From assembly GCF_002001175.1 (NCBI RefSeq), contig NZ_MUNT01000011.1, forward strand, positions 1 through 64,000: a stretch of DNA of 64,000 bases, read 5' to 3'. This document shows positions 31,108 through 40,102 of the stretch, in pieces. Below the pieces are notes generated by a model, which searched no databases, was not told where the DNA came from, and saw only the letters and a program-made list of their open reading frames with translations. Source of the DNA: Rhodanobacter sp. C03. Lineage in GTDB: Bacteria > Pseudomonadota > Gammaproteobacteria > Xanthomonadales > Rhodanobacteraceae. A program made the position numbers and the translations under genes. Numbering within the stretch: position 1 is the stretch's first letter; each line of letters starts with the position of its first letter.

Positions 31108-32063
31108 GCACCAACGAGCATTGGCAGAGCCGCCCGGAAGGCGGTGGCCGTTTTGCGATCTGGCTGATCCGTGCGATCGCACTGTATGGCGGCCGTCGCG
31201 TGGCGCGCGTGTGCCTGTACCCGATCACGCTGTACTTCTATTTGCGCCGCCGGCCGGAGCGGCTGGCGTCGAAGCAGTACCTGCAGCGTGTGTTCGGCCA
31301 GCCGGCGATGCCATGGCAGGTGTTCAAGCACATCCATTGTTTCGCCGCCACGATCATGGATCGGGTATTTCTGCTGGCCCATGGCGAGAAGCCGTTCCAG
31401 ATCGAAACCGAAGGCCTGGAACTGCTCGACCAGCGCATTGCGCTGGGTCGTGGCGTGCTGCTGTTCGGCTCGCACCAGGGCAGTTTCGAGGCGTTGCGCG
31501 CACTCGGCGCACGTCGGCCGGAAATGCCCCTGCGGGTGGTGCTGGACAAGCAGAAGACTCCAGCGATGACCGAGTTGCTGGAAGCACTGGCACCGGAGGT
31601 GGGCGCCTGCGTGATCGACGCTGCTCAGGATGGCACCTCGATTGCGCTGGCCATGTCCGAGGCCTGCCAGAACGGCGCCGTGGTGGCGATGCTGGCCGAT
31701 CGCGGGCGCGGGCATGAGGTGTTGCGGCATGCGCCGTTCCTCGGTTCACCGGCCCCGTTCCCGATCAGCCCGTGGCTGCTGGCACATACGCTGCAGGTAC
31801 CGGTGGTGCTTTGCTTTGGCCTGTACCTGGGCGGCAACCGTTACCGGCTGATCTTCGAGCCGCTGGCCGACCGGGTGGAGATTCCGCGGCAGCAACGTGG
31901 CCCGGCACTGGATGCGCTGATTGCTCGCTACGCGCAACGTCTGGAACATTATGTCCATGTCGCTCCCTACAACTGGTTCAACTTCTATGATTTCTGGCAG
32001 CAAGATATGCGCGCTCCTGCTCAGCATGTCGCTGCCGCTGTGGGCGAACGCGTCGGCGTCTGA
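31104..32063 (+). CDS. LpxL/HtrB-family acyltransferase of the pigment operon
   Basis: A 319-aa membrane-associated acyltransferase. The HX4E motif HQGSFE and the downstream LADRGRG and FPISPWLLA segments match the lipid A late acyltransferase superfamily (COG4261 type). In pigment loci the enzyme is thought to attach the polyene acyl chain to a lipid or glycolipid anchor. ATG 31104 overlaps the dehydratase stop. The 3' end contains the start of the LolA-like gene. Confidence 0.82.
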   Translation: MSTNEHWQSRPEGGGRFAIWLIRAIALYGGRRVARVCLYPITLYFYLRRRPERLASKQYLQRVFGQPAMPWQVFKHIHCFAATIMDRVFLLAHGEKPFQIETEGLELLDQRIALGRGVLLFGSHQGSFEALRALGARRPEMPLRVVLDKQKTPAMTELLEALAPEVGACVIDAAQDGTSIALAMSEACQNGAVVAMLADRGRGHEVLRHAPFLGSPAPFPISPWLLAHTLQVPVVLCFGLYLGGNRYRLIFEPLADRVEIPRQQRGPALDALIARYAQRLEHYVHVAPYNWFNFYDFWQQDMRAPAQHVAAAVGERVGV

Positions 32064-32658
32064 GGCCAGTCCCGCACCGGCCGTGGCGTCATCATCGGCG
32101 CAAGCGTTGATCACCGCCCTGGGCCAACCCGCGCCCGCCCGCACGGCGTTTGCCGAAGCGCGTTTCATGCAGGTGCTGGATCGTCCGCTGGTGGTGTCCG
32201 GCGAGCTGGCCTGGCTGGGCGGCGACAAGTTGCAGCGGCATGTCGAACATCCGAATGACGAAACCGCCACCATCGCCGACGGCGAGGTGACCCAGCAGCG
32301 CGCGGGCAAGAGCCCGCGGCACTTTTCACTCAGCCGCGCACCGCAGCTGCAGGTGTTGCTGGACAGCTTCGTGGCGTTGCTGAGCGGCGATGCCGGACGC
32401 CTGCAGCAGGCGTTCGAGATCCGGCAGAGCGGCGACCGGGCAGCAGCATGGACACTAACCATGGTGCCACGCGATGCGAAGGTGGCCAAGACGGTAGCCA
32501 GCATCGCGATCGACGGTGACGGCAAGACCTCGCGCTGCATGCGCATGCAGGAGGCGGATGGCGATCTGGCGATCGACCTGCTCGGCCCGCTCGCGGCGAA
32601 GATGCCTGCACAACCGACGCGCGAGGCGCTGCTGGCACTCTGTCAGGGCGCGCACTGA
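31987..32658 (+). CDS. LolA-like outer-membrane lipoprotein carrier protein
   Basis: A 223-aa periplasmic protein with a signal peptide (KICALLLSMSLPLWANASA). It has a LolA-like beta fold, for example ARFMQVLDRPLVVSGELAWLGGDKL. LolA-type proteins shuttle lipidated molecules through the periplasm; the pigment-locus paralog may carry the aryl-polyene lipid. ATG 31987 gives a proper signal peptide but lies 77 bases inside the acyltransferase gene. It ends 2 bases before the MMPL exporter. Confidence 0.78.
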   Translation: MISGSKICALLLSMSLPLWANASASEASPAPAVASSSAQALITALGQPAPARTAFAEARFMQVLDRPLVVSGELAWLGGDKLQRHVEHPNDETATIADGEVTQQRAGKSPRHFSLSRAPQLQVLLDSFVALLSGDAGRLQQAFEIRQSGDRAAAWTLTMVPRDAKVAKTVASIAIDGDGKTSRCMRMQEADGDLAIDLLGPLAAKMPAQPTREALLALCQGAH

Positions 32659-32660
32659 AG

Positions 32661-34985
32661 ATGCGACGCGGTGGTCGTGCCACGCTGCTTGTGCTCTGGT
32701 TGCTGGTGCTGGCCGGACTCGGCTGGATGGTCAGTCAGCGACTGAAGGTCAGCACCGATCTGCGCAGCTTCATGCCGGCACCGACCACGCCTGATCAGCG
32801 ACTGCTGATGGAACAGGTTGGCGACGGGCCCGGTTCGCGGTTGCTCTTGTTGGCGATCTCCGGCCAGTCGGATGCGCAACTGGCAGCGTTGAGCCAGGGC
32901 CTGGTCGGCGCACTGCACGGCGACAAGCGTTACAGCCAGGTACTCAACGGCAGCTTCGATCTGGGCGCGCTGCCTTCCGGCCTGCTGCCGTATCGCTACC
33001 TGCTGTCGCCGACGCTGGATACGCAGCGGCTGGACAATCCGTATCTCGCCGATCAGCTGCAGCAGCGGCTGGACGATTTGTCCTCGCCCGCGGCGAGTTT
33101 GCTGAAAGGCTTGCTGCCGCGTGATCCCACGCTGGAAGTGCTGAAGCTGGCCGAACGCTGGACGCCGGCGAAATCGCCTGAGCTGCGCGAAGGCGTGTGG
33201 TTCTCGCCGCAGAACGAAGCCTTGCTGCTGGTGCAGACCGCTGCCGCAGGCTTTGATCCGGACGCGCAGCAGCAGGCGATCGACGGTGTCCAGCATGCGT
33301 TCGATGCCTTGCCAGGCCATGTCGGCGCGAAGCTCGAGTTCAGCGGTCCCGGCTATTTCAGCGTGGTGGTCGGTGCGCAGACGCGGCACCAGGCCGACTG
33401 GATCGGTCGGATTTCCAGCGTGGGTTTCATCGTGCTGCTGCTGCTGGCGTATCGCAGCCTGAGTTCGTTGCTGCTGTCGGCGCTGCCGATCGCCAGCGCG
33501 GCGCTGGCCGGTATCGCGGCGTTGACCGTGGTGTTTTCCGAGGTGCACGGCATTACGTTGGCGTTCGGCTTCACCCTGCTCGGCGTGGCGCAGGAGTATC
33601 CGATTCGCGTACTCAGCCACCGTCGTGCCGGCGAGGATGCGGTGCAGAGCGTGCGCGCGTTGTGGCCGTTGCTGCTCACCGCGATCGCCTCGGCCTGCAT
33701 TGCCTATCTGGCGTTCTATGCGTCCGGCGTGAATGGACTGAAGCAGCTCGCCGTGTTCACCATCGTTGGCCTGCTGGTGGCCGGCTTCAGTACGCGCTAT
33801 CTGCTGTCGCACCTGCTGCCGGTGCGTGTGCGTGATGTGGCCGAGATGCGCTGGCTGGCGACGGCGCGCGATCTCGTCGATCGGCTGCCGCGACCGCGCT
33901 GGATTCCCCTCGTGGTGGCGCTAGCGATCGTGCTGATGCTGGCCTTCGCGCGTGGCTCGTTCTGGCAGAACAACCTCGCCGCGCTGACGCCACTGCCGCA
34001 GGACATGCTGCAGAACGACGCCCGTTTGCGCGAGGCGCTGGGTGCCCCCGACGTGCGTTACCTGCTGGTCTTGCAGGCATCGACCGAGCAGGGCGTGCTG
34101 GCACTGTCCGAGCAGTTGCAACCGAAGGTGGATGCGCTGGTCGCGCAGCACGCCGTCGACGCGCTGGAACTGCCGTCACGCTATCTGCCAACGGTGGCGT
34201 TGCAACAGGCGCGGCAGCAGAAGCTGCCGGATCGCGCCACCTTGCAGAGTGCATTGACCCGGGCCTTGCAAGGCCTGCCATTCCGCGCCGATCTTTTCCA
34301 GCCCTTCCTCGATGATGTCGAAACCGCGCGGCAGTTGTCGCCGCTGACACCCGAGCTGTACGTGCAGACGCCGCTGGGTCAGCGCCTCGCCGCGATGCTG
34401 GTGCAGCGTGATGGGCATTGGCTCGGCCTGGGCACGGTCAGTGGCGTGCACGACGTCGCCGCACTGCAGGCGCTGGGAGCAGACAGCGGCGGCAACGCGC
34501 GCCTGCTCGACCTGAAGGCCGCCTCGGAATCGCTGGTGGCGGCATATCGCACGCGCATCCTGCAGGCGCTGCTGGTGGCCAGCGTGTTGCTGGTGCTGAC
34601 CATTACCTTCGCTTTGCGCAGCCTGCGTCGTGCGTGGCATGTGCTGGCACCGATGACGCTGGCGACGTTCCTGGTGCTGGCAGTGGAGCGCATGGCCGGC
34701 ATCGAGATCTCGCTGTTCCATCTGGTCGCGTTGATCCTCGCCGGTGGCCTCGGTCTGCATTACGCGCTGTTCTTTGAACGCGACACCGGCGATCCGGCCG
34801 AGCAGCGGCGCACCCTGCATGCCACCCTCGTGTGCGTGCTGTCCGCGCTGCTGGTGTTCGGCATGCTGGCGTGGGCGACGATCCCGGTGCTGCGTGCGAT
34901 CGGGCTCACGGTGAGCCTCGGTGTCGCCTTCCACTTCTGCCTGTCGATCCTGATGGCACCACATACGCATGCTTCCGAAGACTGA
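32661..34985 (+). CDS. MMPL/RND-family exporter of the pigment operon
   Basis: A 774-aa inner-membrane transporter. It has two repeats, each with an N-terminal helix, a large periplasmic domain and five clustered helices (from about 255 and from about 635). Segments such as GITLAFGFTLLGVAQEYPIRVLSH are typical of MMPL proteins in aryl-polyene and xanthomonadin clusters. It probably extracts the lipidated polyene from the inner membrane for the LolA-like carrier (inference). Overlaps the following dehydratase by 17 bases. Confidence 0.85.
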   Translation: MRRGGRATLLVLWLLVLAGLGWMVSQRLKVSTDLRSFMPAPTTPDQRLLMEQVGDGPGSRLLLLAISGQSDAQLAALSQGLVGALHGDKRYSQVLNGSFDLGALPSGLLPYRYLLSPTLDTQRLDNPYLADQLQQRLDDLSSPAASLLKGLLPRDPTLEVLKLAERWTPAKSPELREGVWFSPQNEALLLVQTAAAGFDPDAQQQAIDGVQHAFDALPGHVGAKLEFSGPGYFSVVVGAQTRHQADWIGRISSVGFIVLLLLAYRSLSSLLLSALPIASAALAGIAALTVVFSEVHGITLAFGFTLLGVAQEYPIRVLSHRRAGEDAVQSVRALWPLLLTAIASACIAYLAFYASGVNGLKQLAVFTIVGLLVAGFSTRYLLSHLLPVRVRDVAEMRWLATARDLVDRLPRPRWIPLVVALAIVLMLAFARGSFWQNNLAALTPLPQDMLQNDARLREALGAPDVRYLLVLQASTEQGVLALSEQLQPKVDALVAQHAVDALELPSRYLPTVALQQARQQKLPDRATLQSALTRALQGLPFRADLFQPFLDDVETARQLSPLTPELYVQTPLGQRLAAMLVQRDGHWLGLGTVSGVHDVAALQALGADSGGNARLLDLKAASESLVAAYRTRILQALLVASVLLVLTITFALRSLRRAWHVLAPMTLATFLVLAVERMAGIEISLFHLVALILAGGLGLHYALFFERDTGDPAEQRRTLHATLVCVLSALLVFGMLAWATIPVLRAIGLTVSLGVAFHFCLSILMAPHTHASED

Positions 34986-35403
34986 CTGGGCACCACTGAT
35001 CCCGCACGCCGGCAGCATGTGTCTGCTGGATGCGATGCTGGCGTGGGACGAGCGCACGATTCATGCGACCAGCGCTGGCCACACGCGTGCAGATAACCCG
35101 TTGCGTGGCCCGCAGGGCTTGCATGCCGTGCATCTGGCCGAATACGGTGCGCAGGCGATGGCCGTGCATGGTGGCTTGCTGGCGCGCGCGAAGGGTGCGC
35201 AGGTGGCACGACCGGGCCGCCTGGTCAGCCTGCGTGACGTGCACTTGTTCGAGGAATATGTCGATCGGCTGGACGGTCAGCTGGACATCCATGCCGAATG
35301 TCTTTATGCCGATGATGGCGGTGCGCAATACGCGTTCCGCGTCGAACATCGTGGTCGCCTACTGGCCAGCGGGCGCGCCGCGGTGATCCACCCCGAGTCC
35401 TGA
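34969..35403 (+). CDS. 3-hydroxyacyl-ACP dehydratase (ApeP-like hotdog protein)
   Basis: A 144-aa hotdog protein whose N-terminal LIPHAGSMCLLD motif is diagnostic for ApeP-type dehydratases, which pair with the smaller ApeI-type partner. The catalytic residue positions resemble FabA/FabZ relatives. It starts inside the exporter gene and is followed 16 bases later by the ketoreductase. Confidence 0.8.
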   Translation: MLPKTDWAPLIPHAGSMCLLDAMLAWDERTIHATSAGHTRADNPLRGPQGLHAVHLAEYGAQAMAVHGGLLARAKGAQVARPGRLVSLRDVHLFEEYVDRLDGQLDIHAECLYADDGGAQYAFRVEHRGRLLASGRAAVIHPES

Positions 35404-35419
35404 ATCACGAGGTCATGCC

Positions 35420-36157
35420 ATGTCAGCAACATCTGCGGTGCGGCGCGCGCTGGTCACCGGCGGCAGTGGTGAACTCGGCGGTGCGATCTGCGAGGCGTTG
35501 GCCGCAGGCGGCTATCACGTCATCGTGCATGCCAATCAGAGCCTGTCGCGCGCGGAAACCGTGGTGGCCGCGATCCGCGCAGCCGGCGGCAGCGCACAGG
35601 CGACGGCGTTCGATGTCACCGATGCCGAGGTGACACGTGCCGCACTGGACATGCTGTTGTCCGAAGGCCCGATCCACGCGGTAATCAACAATGCCGGCGT
35701 GCACGACGACGCACCGATGGCCGGAATGAGCGGCGAGCAATGGCATCGGGTGATCGATGTCTCGCTGCACGGTTTCTTCAACGTGACCCAACCGCTTCTG
35801 CTGCCGATGGCGCGCGCGCGCTTCGGTCGCATCGTCTCATTGAGTTCGGTGGCCGCGCAATTGGGCAACCGTGGGCAGACCAATTACGCGGCCGCAAAAG
35901 CTGCATTGCATGGCGCCAGCAAATCGCTTGCGCGCGAGATGGCTTCGCGAGGGGTCACGGTGAACGTAGTCGCCCCGGGCGTGATCGAGGGACGCATGAT
36001 CGGCGCGGATTTCCCGCCCGAGCGCATCCGCGAGATCGTGCCCGCGCAACGCGCCGGCAAGCCGGAGGAAGTTGCCGCGCTGGTCGCGTTCCTGTGCAGC
36101 GATGCGGCGGGCTACATCAATGGCCAGGTGATCGGCGTCAATGGCGGCATGGGCTAG
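35420..36157 (+). CDS. 3-oxoacyl-ACP reductase (FabG/ApeQ-like)
   Basis: A 245-aa short-chain dehydrogenase. It has the NADPH motif TGGSGELGG, the NNAG motif and the catalytic Ser (SLSSVAAQ), Tyr and Lys (YAAAK). It would reduce the beta-keto group after each condensation of polyene synthesis. Last gene of the plus-strand pigment operon; 187 bases to the next gene. Confidence 0.87.
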   Translation: MSATSAVRRALVTGGSGELGGAICEALAAGGYHVIVHANQSLSRAETVVAAIRAAGGSAQATAFDVTDAEVTRAALDMLLSEGPIHAVINNAGVHDDAPMAGMSGEQWHRVIDVSLHGFFNVTQPLLLPMARARFGRIVSLSSVAAQLGNRGQTNYAAAKAALHGASKSLAREMASRGVTVNVVAPGVIEGRMIGADFPPERIREIVPAQRAGKPEEVAALVAFLCSDAAGYINGQVIGVNGGMG

Positions 36158-36344
36158 CGCGGCAAGCGTGCGGGACGGAATTGATATTTCGACGTGTTTC
36201 CGCAAGGCATGGAAAGATTCAGGAGTGGCTTCGCTCCATGCCGAGCACCGAAGTTGATCCATTGCGGATTATGTTGAGCTAATCTGTTCCAGGGACGATC
36301 GCGCAGATCGCGGTCGTGGACTTCAGGCACAGGGGAAAATCAGG

Positions 36345-38336
36345 ATGAATATTCGACGCTGGATCGTCGCAGTGCTGTTGCTGTGCGCCACTATCTTGCA
36401 TGCGCAGCCCGTGCCGTTTGCCGAGCTTGCGCGGCACATGCAATACGACGCCGTGAAGATCTCGCCCGATGGCGAATACCTCGCCGCCACGGCGGTGGTG
36501 AAGGGGCAGACCGTGCTCGCACTGATCCATCTCGCGGACAAGAAATCGCAACTGGTTCGACCCCGCGACGAGGACGCCGTCACCGACTTCTGGTGGGTAT
36601 CCCCGACTCGCGTGGTGTACACGGTGGGAACGCGTGTCGGTGGCTACGACGCACCGCTGGCCACCGGAGAACTGTATGCGGTCAATGCCGACGGGAGTGG
36701 TTCCGACATGCTGTATGGCGTCCGCAAAGACGGCATGACCACCGGCTCGCTTATCCAGCACGCGGTCAGTACGCGTGGCACGGCCGAATTCATCGCATCG
36801 ATTCCCGATGACCCCAATCACATACTGGTATCCACCAGCCTGTGGGGTGCCGGCAAGGAAGGGGCATTACCGACCGCCAACCGCATGGACGTGCGCACCG
36901 GCGTCATGATCAAGCTCATCACAGCACCGATCCACGACGCGCAGTTCCTGGCCGATCACCAGGGAAGGATCCGTTTCGCGTGGGGCAAGGACGAAAACGG
37001 CGGCGTCCAGGTCTTCCAGCATCCGGTCGACGACGGTGGCTGGAAAGCAATGCCGGATCTGAATTCCAGCCGTTCCACCCCCATTGCGTTCAACCGCGAC
37101 GACAGCGCAGCCTACTTCTATTGCCCGGGAGCGGACGGCGGTTTCGGCGTCTGCCGCTGGACCGAGGCCGAGCCCGTGCTGCAGGAGGTATGGAGCAATT
37201 CGAAGATCGAGGCCGACGGGCTGATGAAGGGACTGGCCGAAGGCGACATCGCCGGCGTCACCTTCATGGACGGCCGCGCCGGCATCGTGCCGTTCGACAT
37301 GCAGTCCCCCGCGACGCAGTCGTTACTGGCGCTGATGAAGCAGTTTCCCGGCGAGAGCGTGCAGTTCGTCTCCGGCACCCGCGACGGCAGCTTGAGCGTG
37401 GTACTGGTGGAGGCCGACGCCGACCCCGGTACGTTCTACCTGTTCGACTCCAAGGCCAACAGGCTGACCCCGCTGCTGCAGCGGGCGTCGTGGATCAACC
37501 CCAGGGCGATGGCGACCAAGCAACCATTTGAGTTCGCCGCACGCGATGGCATGAAACTGCAGGGTTACGTGAGCTACCCGCCGGGCCATGAGCACGACAA
37601 GCACCTGCCGACGGTGGTTGTGGTGCATGGCGGTCCGTTCTTCGTCCGCGACCGCTGGGACTACGACCCCGACGTGCAGGCGTTGGCCACGCACGGTTAT
37701 GCCGTGGTGCAGGTTAACTTCCGCGGTTCGGGCGGCTACGGCTACGACTTCGAAAAGGCCGGCTGGCGCGAGTGGGGCGGCAAGATGCAGGACGACGTGA
37801 CCGACGCCACCCGCTGGGCCATCAGCCAGGGCATCGCCGATCCGCAGCGCCTGTGCATCTATGGCGCCAGTTACGGCGGCTACGCCGCGCTCGAAGGCGC
37901 GGTGAAGGAACCCGATCTGTACAAGTGCGCGATTGGCTACGTGGGCGTCTACGATTTGCCGCTGATGTACCGGCGCGGCGATACGCACAAGTCGACGAGC
38001 GGCGAGAATTATCTCAAGCGGCAGATGGGCGACGACATGGCCGAGCTGGCCAAACATTCGCCGATCCACCAGCTTGATGCACTCAAGGCCCGGGTGATGC
38101 TGGTGGTCGGTGGCCAGGATGAACGCGTACCGTCAGTCCAGGGTATCAGCCTTCACACGGAACTGGCCAAGCGCAACGTGCCTCACGAATGGATCGAGAA
38201 GCCCTGCGAGATGCACGGCTTCTACGATGAAGCGAACATCACCGAGCTGTACACGAGGATGCTGCAGTTCGTGGGTTCCAGCATTGGCGCGGGTGTGGGT
38301 GATGCAAGTACCACGGCCACTGCGGCCACGCATTGA
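36345..38336 (+). CDS. Secreted S9-family (prolyl oligopeptidase-like) peptidase
   Basis: A 663-aa serine peptidase with a signal peptide (IVAVLLLCATILHA). A beta-propeller-like N-terminal domain extends to about residue 380, followed by an alpha/beta-hydrolase domain. The triad is visible: Ser509 in YGASYGGY, Asp in GGQDERVP and His in CEMHGFYDE. Similar to dipeptidyl/acylaminoacyl peptidases. It has no obvious link to pigment synthesis although it separates the two halves of that locus. Substrate unknown. Confidence 0.88.
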   Translation: MNIRRWIVAVLLLCATILHAQPVPFAELARHMQYDAVKISPDGEYLAATAVVKGQTVLALIHLADKKSQLVRPRDEDAVTDFWWVSPTRVVYTVGTRVGGYDAPLATGELYAVNADGSGSDMLYGVRKDGMTTGSLIQHAVSTRGTAEFIASIPDDPNHILVSTSLWGAGKEGALPTANRMDVRTGVMIKLITAPIHDAQFLADHQGRIRFAWGKDENGGVQVFQHPVDDGGWKAMPDLNSSRSTPIAFNRDDSAAYFYCPGADGGFGVCRWTEAEPVLQEVWSNSKIEADGLMKGLAEGDIAGVTFMDGRAGIVPFDMQSPATQSLLALMKQFPGESVQFVSGTRDGSLSVVLVEADADPGTFYLFDSKANRLTPLLQRASWINPRAMATKQPFEFAARDGMKLQGYVSYPPGHEHDKHLPTVVVVHGGPFFVRDRWDYDPDVQALATHGYAVVQVNFRGSGGYGYDFEKAGWREWGGKMQDDVTDATRWAISQGIADPQRLCIYGASYGGYAALEGAVKEPDLYKCAIGYVGVYDLPLMYRRGDTHKSTSGENYLKRQMGDDMAELAKHSPIHQLDALKARVMLVVGGQDERVPSVQGISLHTELAKRNVPHEWIEKPCEMHGFYDEANITELYTRMLQFVGSSIGAGVGDASTTATAATH

Positions 38337-38542
38337 ATGGCCGCAAGGACGACCACCGTCGCATTGCCTGACTCATATGCAGCTGCCGGGTAGTGCCCCT
38401 GACTTGACCCCGCGGAGCCTTTACCCATTGAAGCTGCAAGGTCCGTTGTCACAGGGTACGTCGCCTGGCAGCGTGCGATGGACCGCGCTGTTTGCTGCTG
38501 GACTGCCAGCAAGTGCGGCGTGGCTTGCACGCGGTGTCAGGG

Positions 38543-39298
38543 TCAGCCCGTCGCGCTGTCGACCACAACCGGCGTGCCGCGCGAGCGTCTATAGCTGGCC
38601 ACGATGTGGCCGTAGTGGATCACCCGGCTGATCGTATAGAGGGTGATGCGGGTGACATCGCCGACCGGGTTGAAGTGACTGAGCCGGAACTCGCCGTGAT
38701 AGCGCGAGGCGATCGGCACCGAGACCACACCGAGCTGCTTCTCACGCGAGGCGGCGATCAGGATGGCCGCCTCGAACACGAAGTTTTCGGCCGACAGGTC
38801 GACCAGCTCCAGCGCGGCGCGTGGATACCAGCGCTGGCCGCTCTGGGTGTCGGCGACCGGTTGCGCGCAGGCCCACGAGATGCCCCAGTCGGCGACGGCG
38901 TTGGCACGGCGGCGACCGTTCGGCTGCTGCGCGCGATCGAGCAGGCGTGCGCCGATCACGATGTGCTCGGGGTATTGCGTGGCGGCGGCCGCGATGCGCG
39001 GAATGTCACTGGCCAGATGCTGGCCGTCGCCGTCCATCGTCAGCACCGCGTCGTAACCCTGGCGCATGGCCTCGCGAAAGCCATGGCGCAAGGCCTCGCC
39101 CTTGCCGCGTCGCTCGTTGTGGCGCAGCAAGGTGACCGGCAGTGCGGCGACGATTTCCGGTGTGCGGTCATCGGAGCCATCGTCGATCACGATGACCGGC
39201 GCACCGAGCGCGAGCACGGACTCGACCACCGACTGGATCGCGGCTTCCTCGTTGAGGCAGGGAATCAGCACGCACCAGCGTGCAACAGCGGTGTTCAA
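38543..39298 (-). CDS. Family 2 glycosyltransferase of the pigment locus
   Basis: A 251-aa GT-A-fold glycosyltransferase. The N-terminus VLIPCLNEEAAI and the DxD-type motif TMDGDGQH are typical. Fold and length resemble dolichol-phosphate mannose synthase-like enzymes. No ATG fits: an in-frame stop upstream forces TTG 39298, which has a good AAAGGGAG ribosome-binding site. It lies 15 bases after the CLF-like gene, forming a KS-CLF-GT unit, so it may glycosylate the pigment or its anchor. Confidence 0.85.
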   Translation of the reverse strand: MNTAVARWCVLIPCLNEEAAIQSVVESVLALGAPVIVIDDGSDDRTPEIVAALPVTLLRHNERRGKGEALRHGFREAMRQGYDAVLTMDGDGQHLASDIPRIAAAATQYPEHIVIGARLLDRAQQPNGRRRANAVADWGISWACAQPVADTQSGQRWYPRAALELVDLSAENFVFEAAILIAASREKQLGVVSVPIASRYHGEFRLSHFNPVGDVTRITLYTISRVIHYGHIVASYRRSRGTPVVVDSATG

Positions 39299-39313
39299 GC
39301 GACCAGCTCCCTT

Positions 39314-40102
39314 TCAGACATGATCCATGTCGATCTGCAGTCCCAGTGTAGCGGCAGCATCCAGCTGGCAGCGGCCGCGCCCTTCGACCAATCGTGCCAG
39401 TAGCGGCAATGCCGCCGCCGAGGCATTCGCGTCGCGCCAGTCGGCCAGTGGTTCGGGCAGCGCCGAAAGGATCCGCGTCGTGGTCAATGACACCTGCAGC
39501 GATGCGATCGTCGCGGCGCCGGGTTCGGGTGCCAGCACCAGGGCACAGCCGAACGACTGGGTGCAGCCGGTGACTTCCAGCAACGGTGCGCTGCCGGCGG
39601 TATCGCTGCATACCAGCAGTACCGCGCGTTGTTCCGCCAGCACCAGGCTGACCGCTTCGAGCAGGCCGGCGCCGAAGCTGGCGCGCTGCGCGGCCACCGC
39701 GGTGGATGGCGCGTGGCAGTCGGTGGCGATCGTCCAATAGCCGACCGGCGCGTTGTGTACCGAGTTGTGGAAACGGGTCGGTGACAGTTCGGCCGGCGCC
39801 TGCGCGAGGGTGGCGCACATGTAATCGGTGATCGGCTGGTCGCCGTGCGATGAGGCGAACACGCAGGCCAGCGTGGCGGCGTCACGGCCGCTCATCGCCA
39901 CGGCTTGCCCAGCCACTTCGACCGCCAGCAGCACGCTTTCGGGCGCGCGTCGACGTTCGTTCGGTGGCAGCGTGGCAGCGGCGGGTCGGCCCGTCGACGG
40001 CGTCGGCATGAGGCCGGCCAGCAGCGACCTGAGCGCCGCGAAGTCGGCCAGCTGCGGCGACCACAGGCCGATCCCTTCCACGTAGACGCGCCGTGCACTC
40101 AT
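39314..40102 (-). CDS. Ketosynthase chain-length-factor-like protein (ApeC-like)
   Basis: A 262-aa half-size ketosynthase relative (Ketoacyl-synt_2 type). The conserved stretch FHNSVHNAPVGYWTIATD, then CHAPSTAVAAQ, is characteristic. The usual TACSS nucleophile motif and the C-terminal HGTxT/GHxxG histidine motifs are absent, so it should not condense alone. It would pair with the full ketosynthase and set the chain length. It overlaps that gene by 4 bases (ATGA), matching obligate heterodimer partners. Confidence 0.83.
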   Translation of the reverse strand: MSARRVYVEGIGLWSPQLADFAALRSLLAGLMPTPSTGRPAAATLPPNERRRAPESVLLAVEVAGQAVAMSGRDAATLACVFASSHGDQPITDYMCATLAQAPAELSPTRFHNSVHNAPVGYWTIATDCHAPSTAVAAQRASFGAGLLEAVSLVLAEQRAVLLVCSDTAGSAPLLEVTGCTQSFGCALVLAPEPGAATIASLQVSLTTTRILSALPEPLADWRDANASAAALPLLARLVEGRGRCQLDAAATLGLQIDMDHV

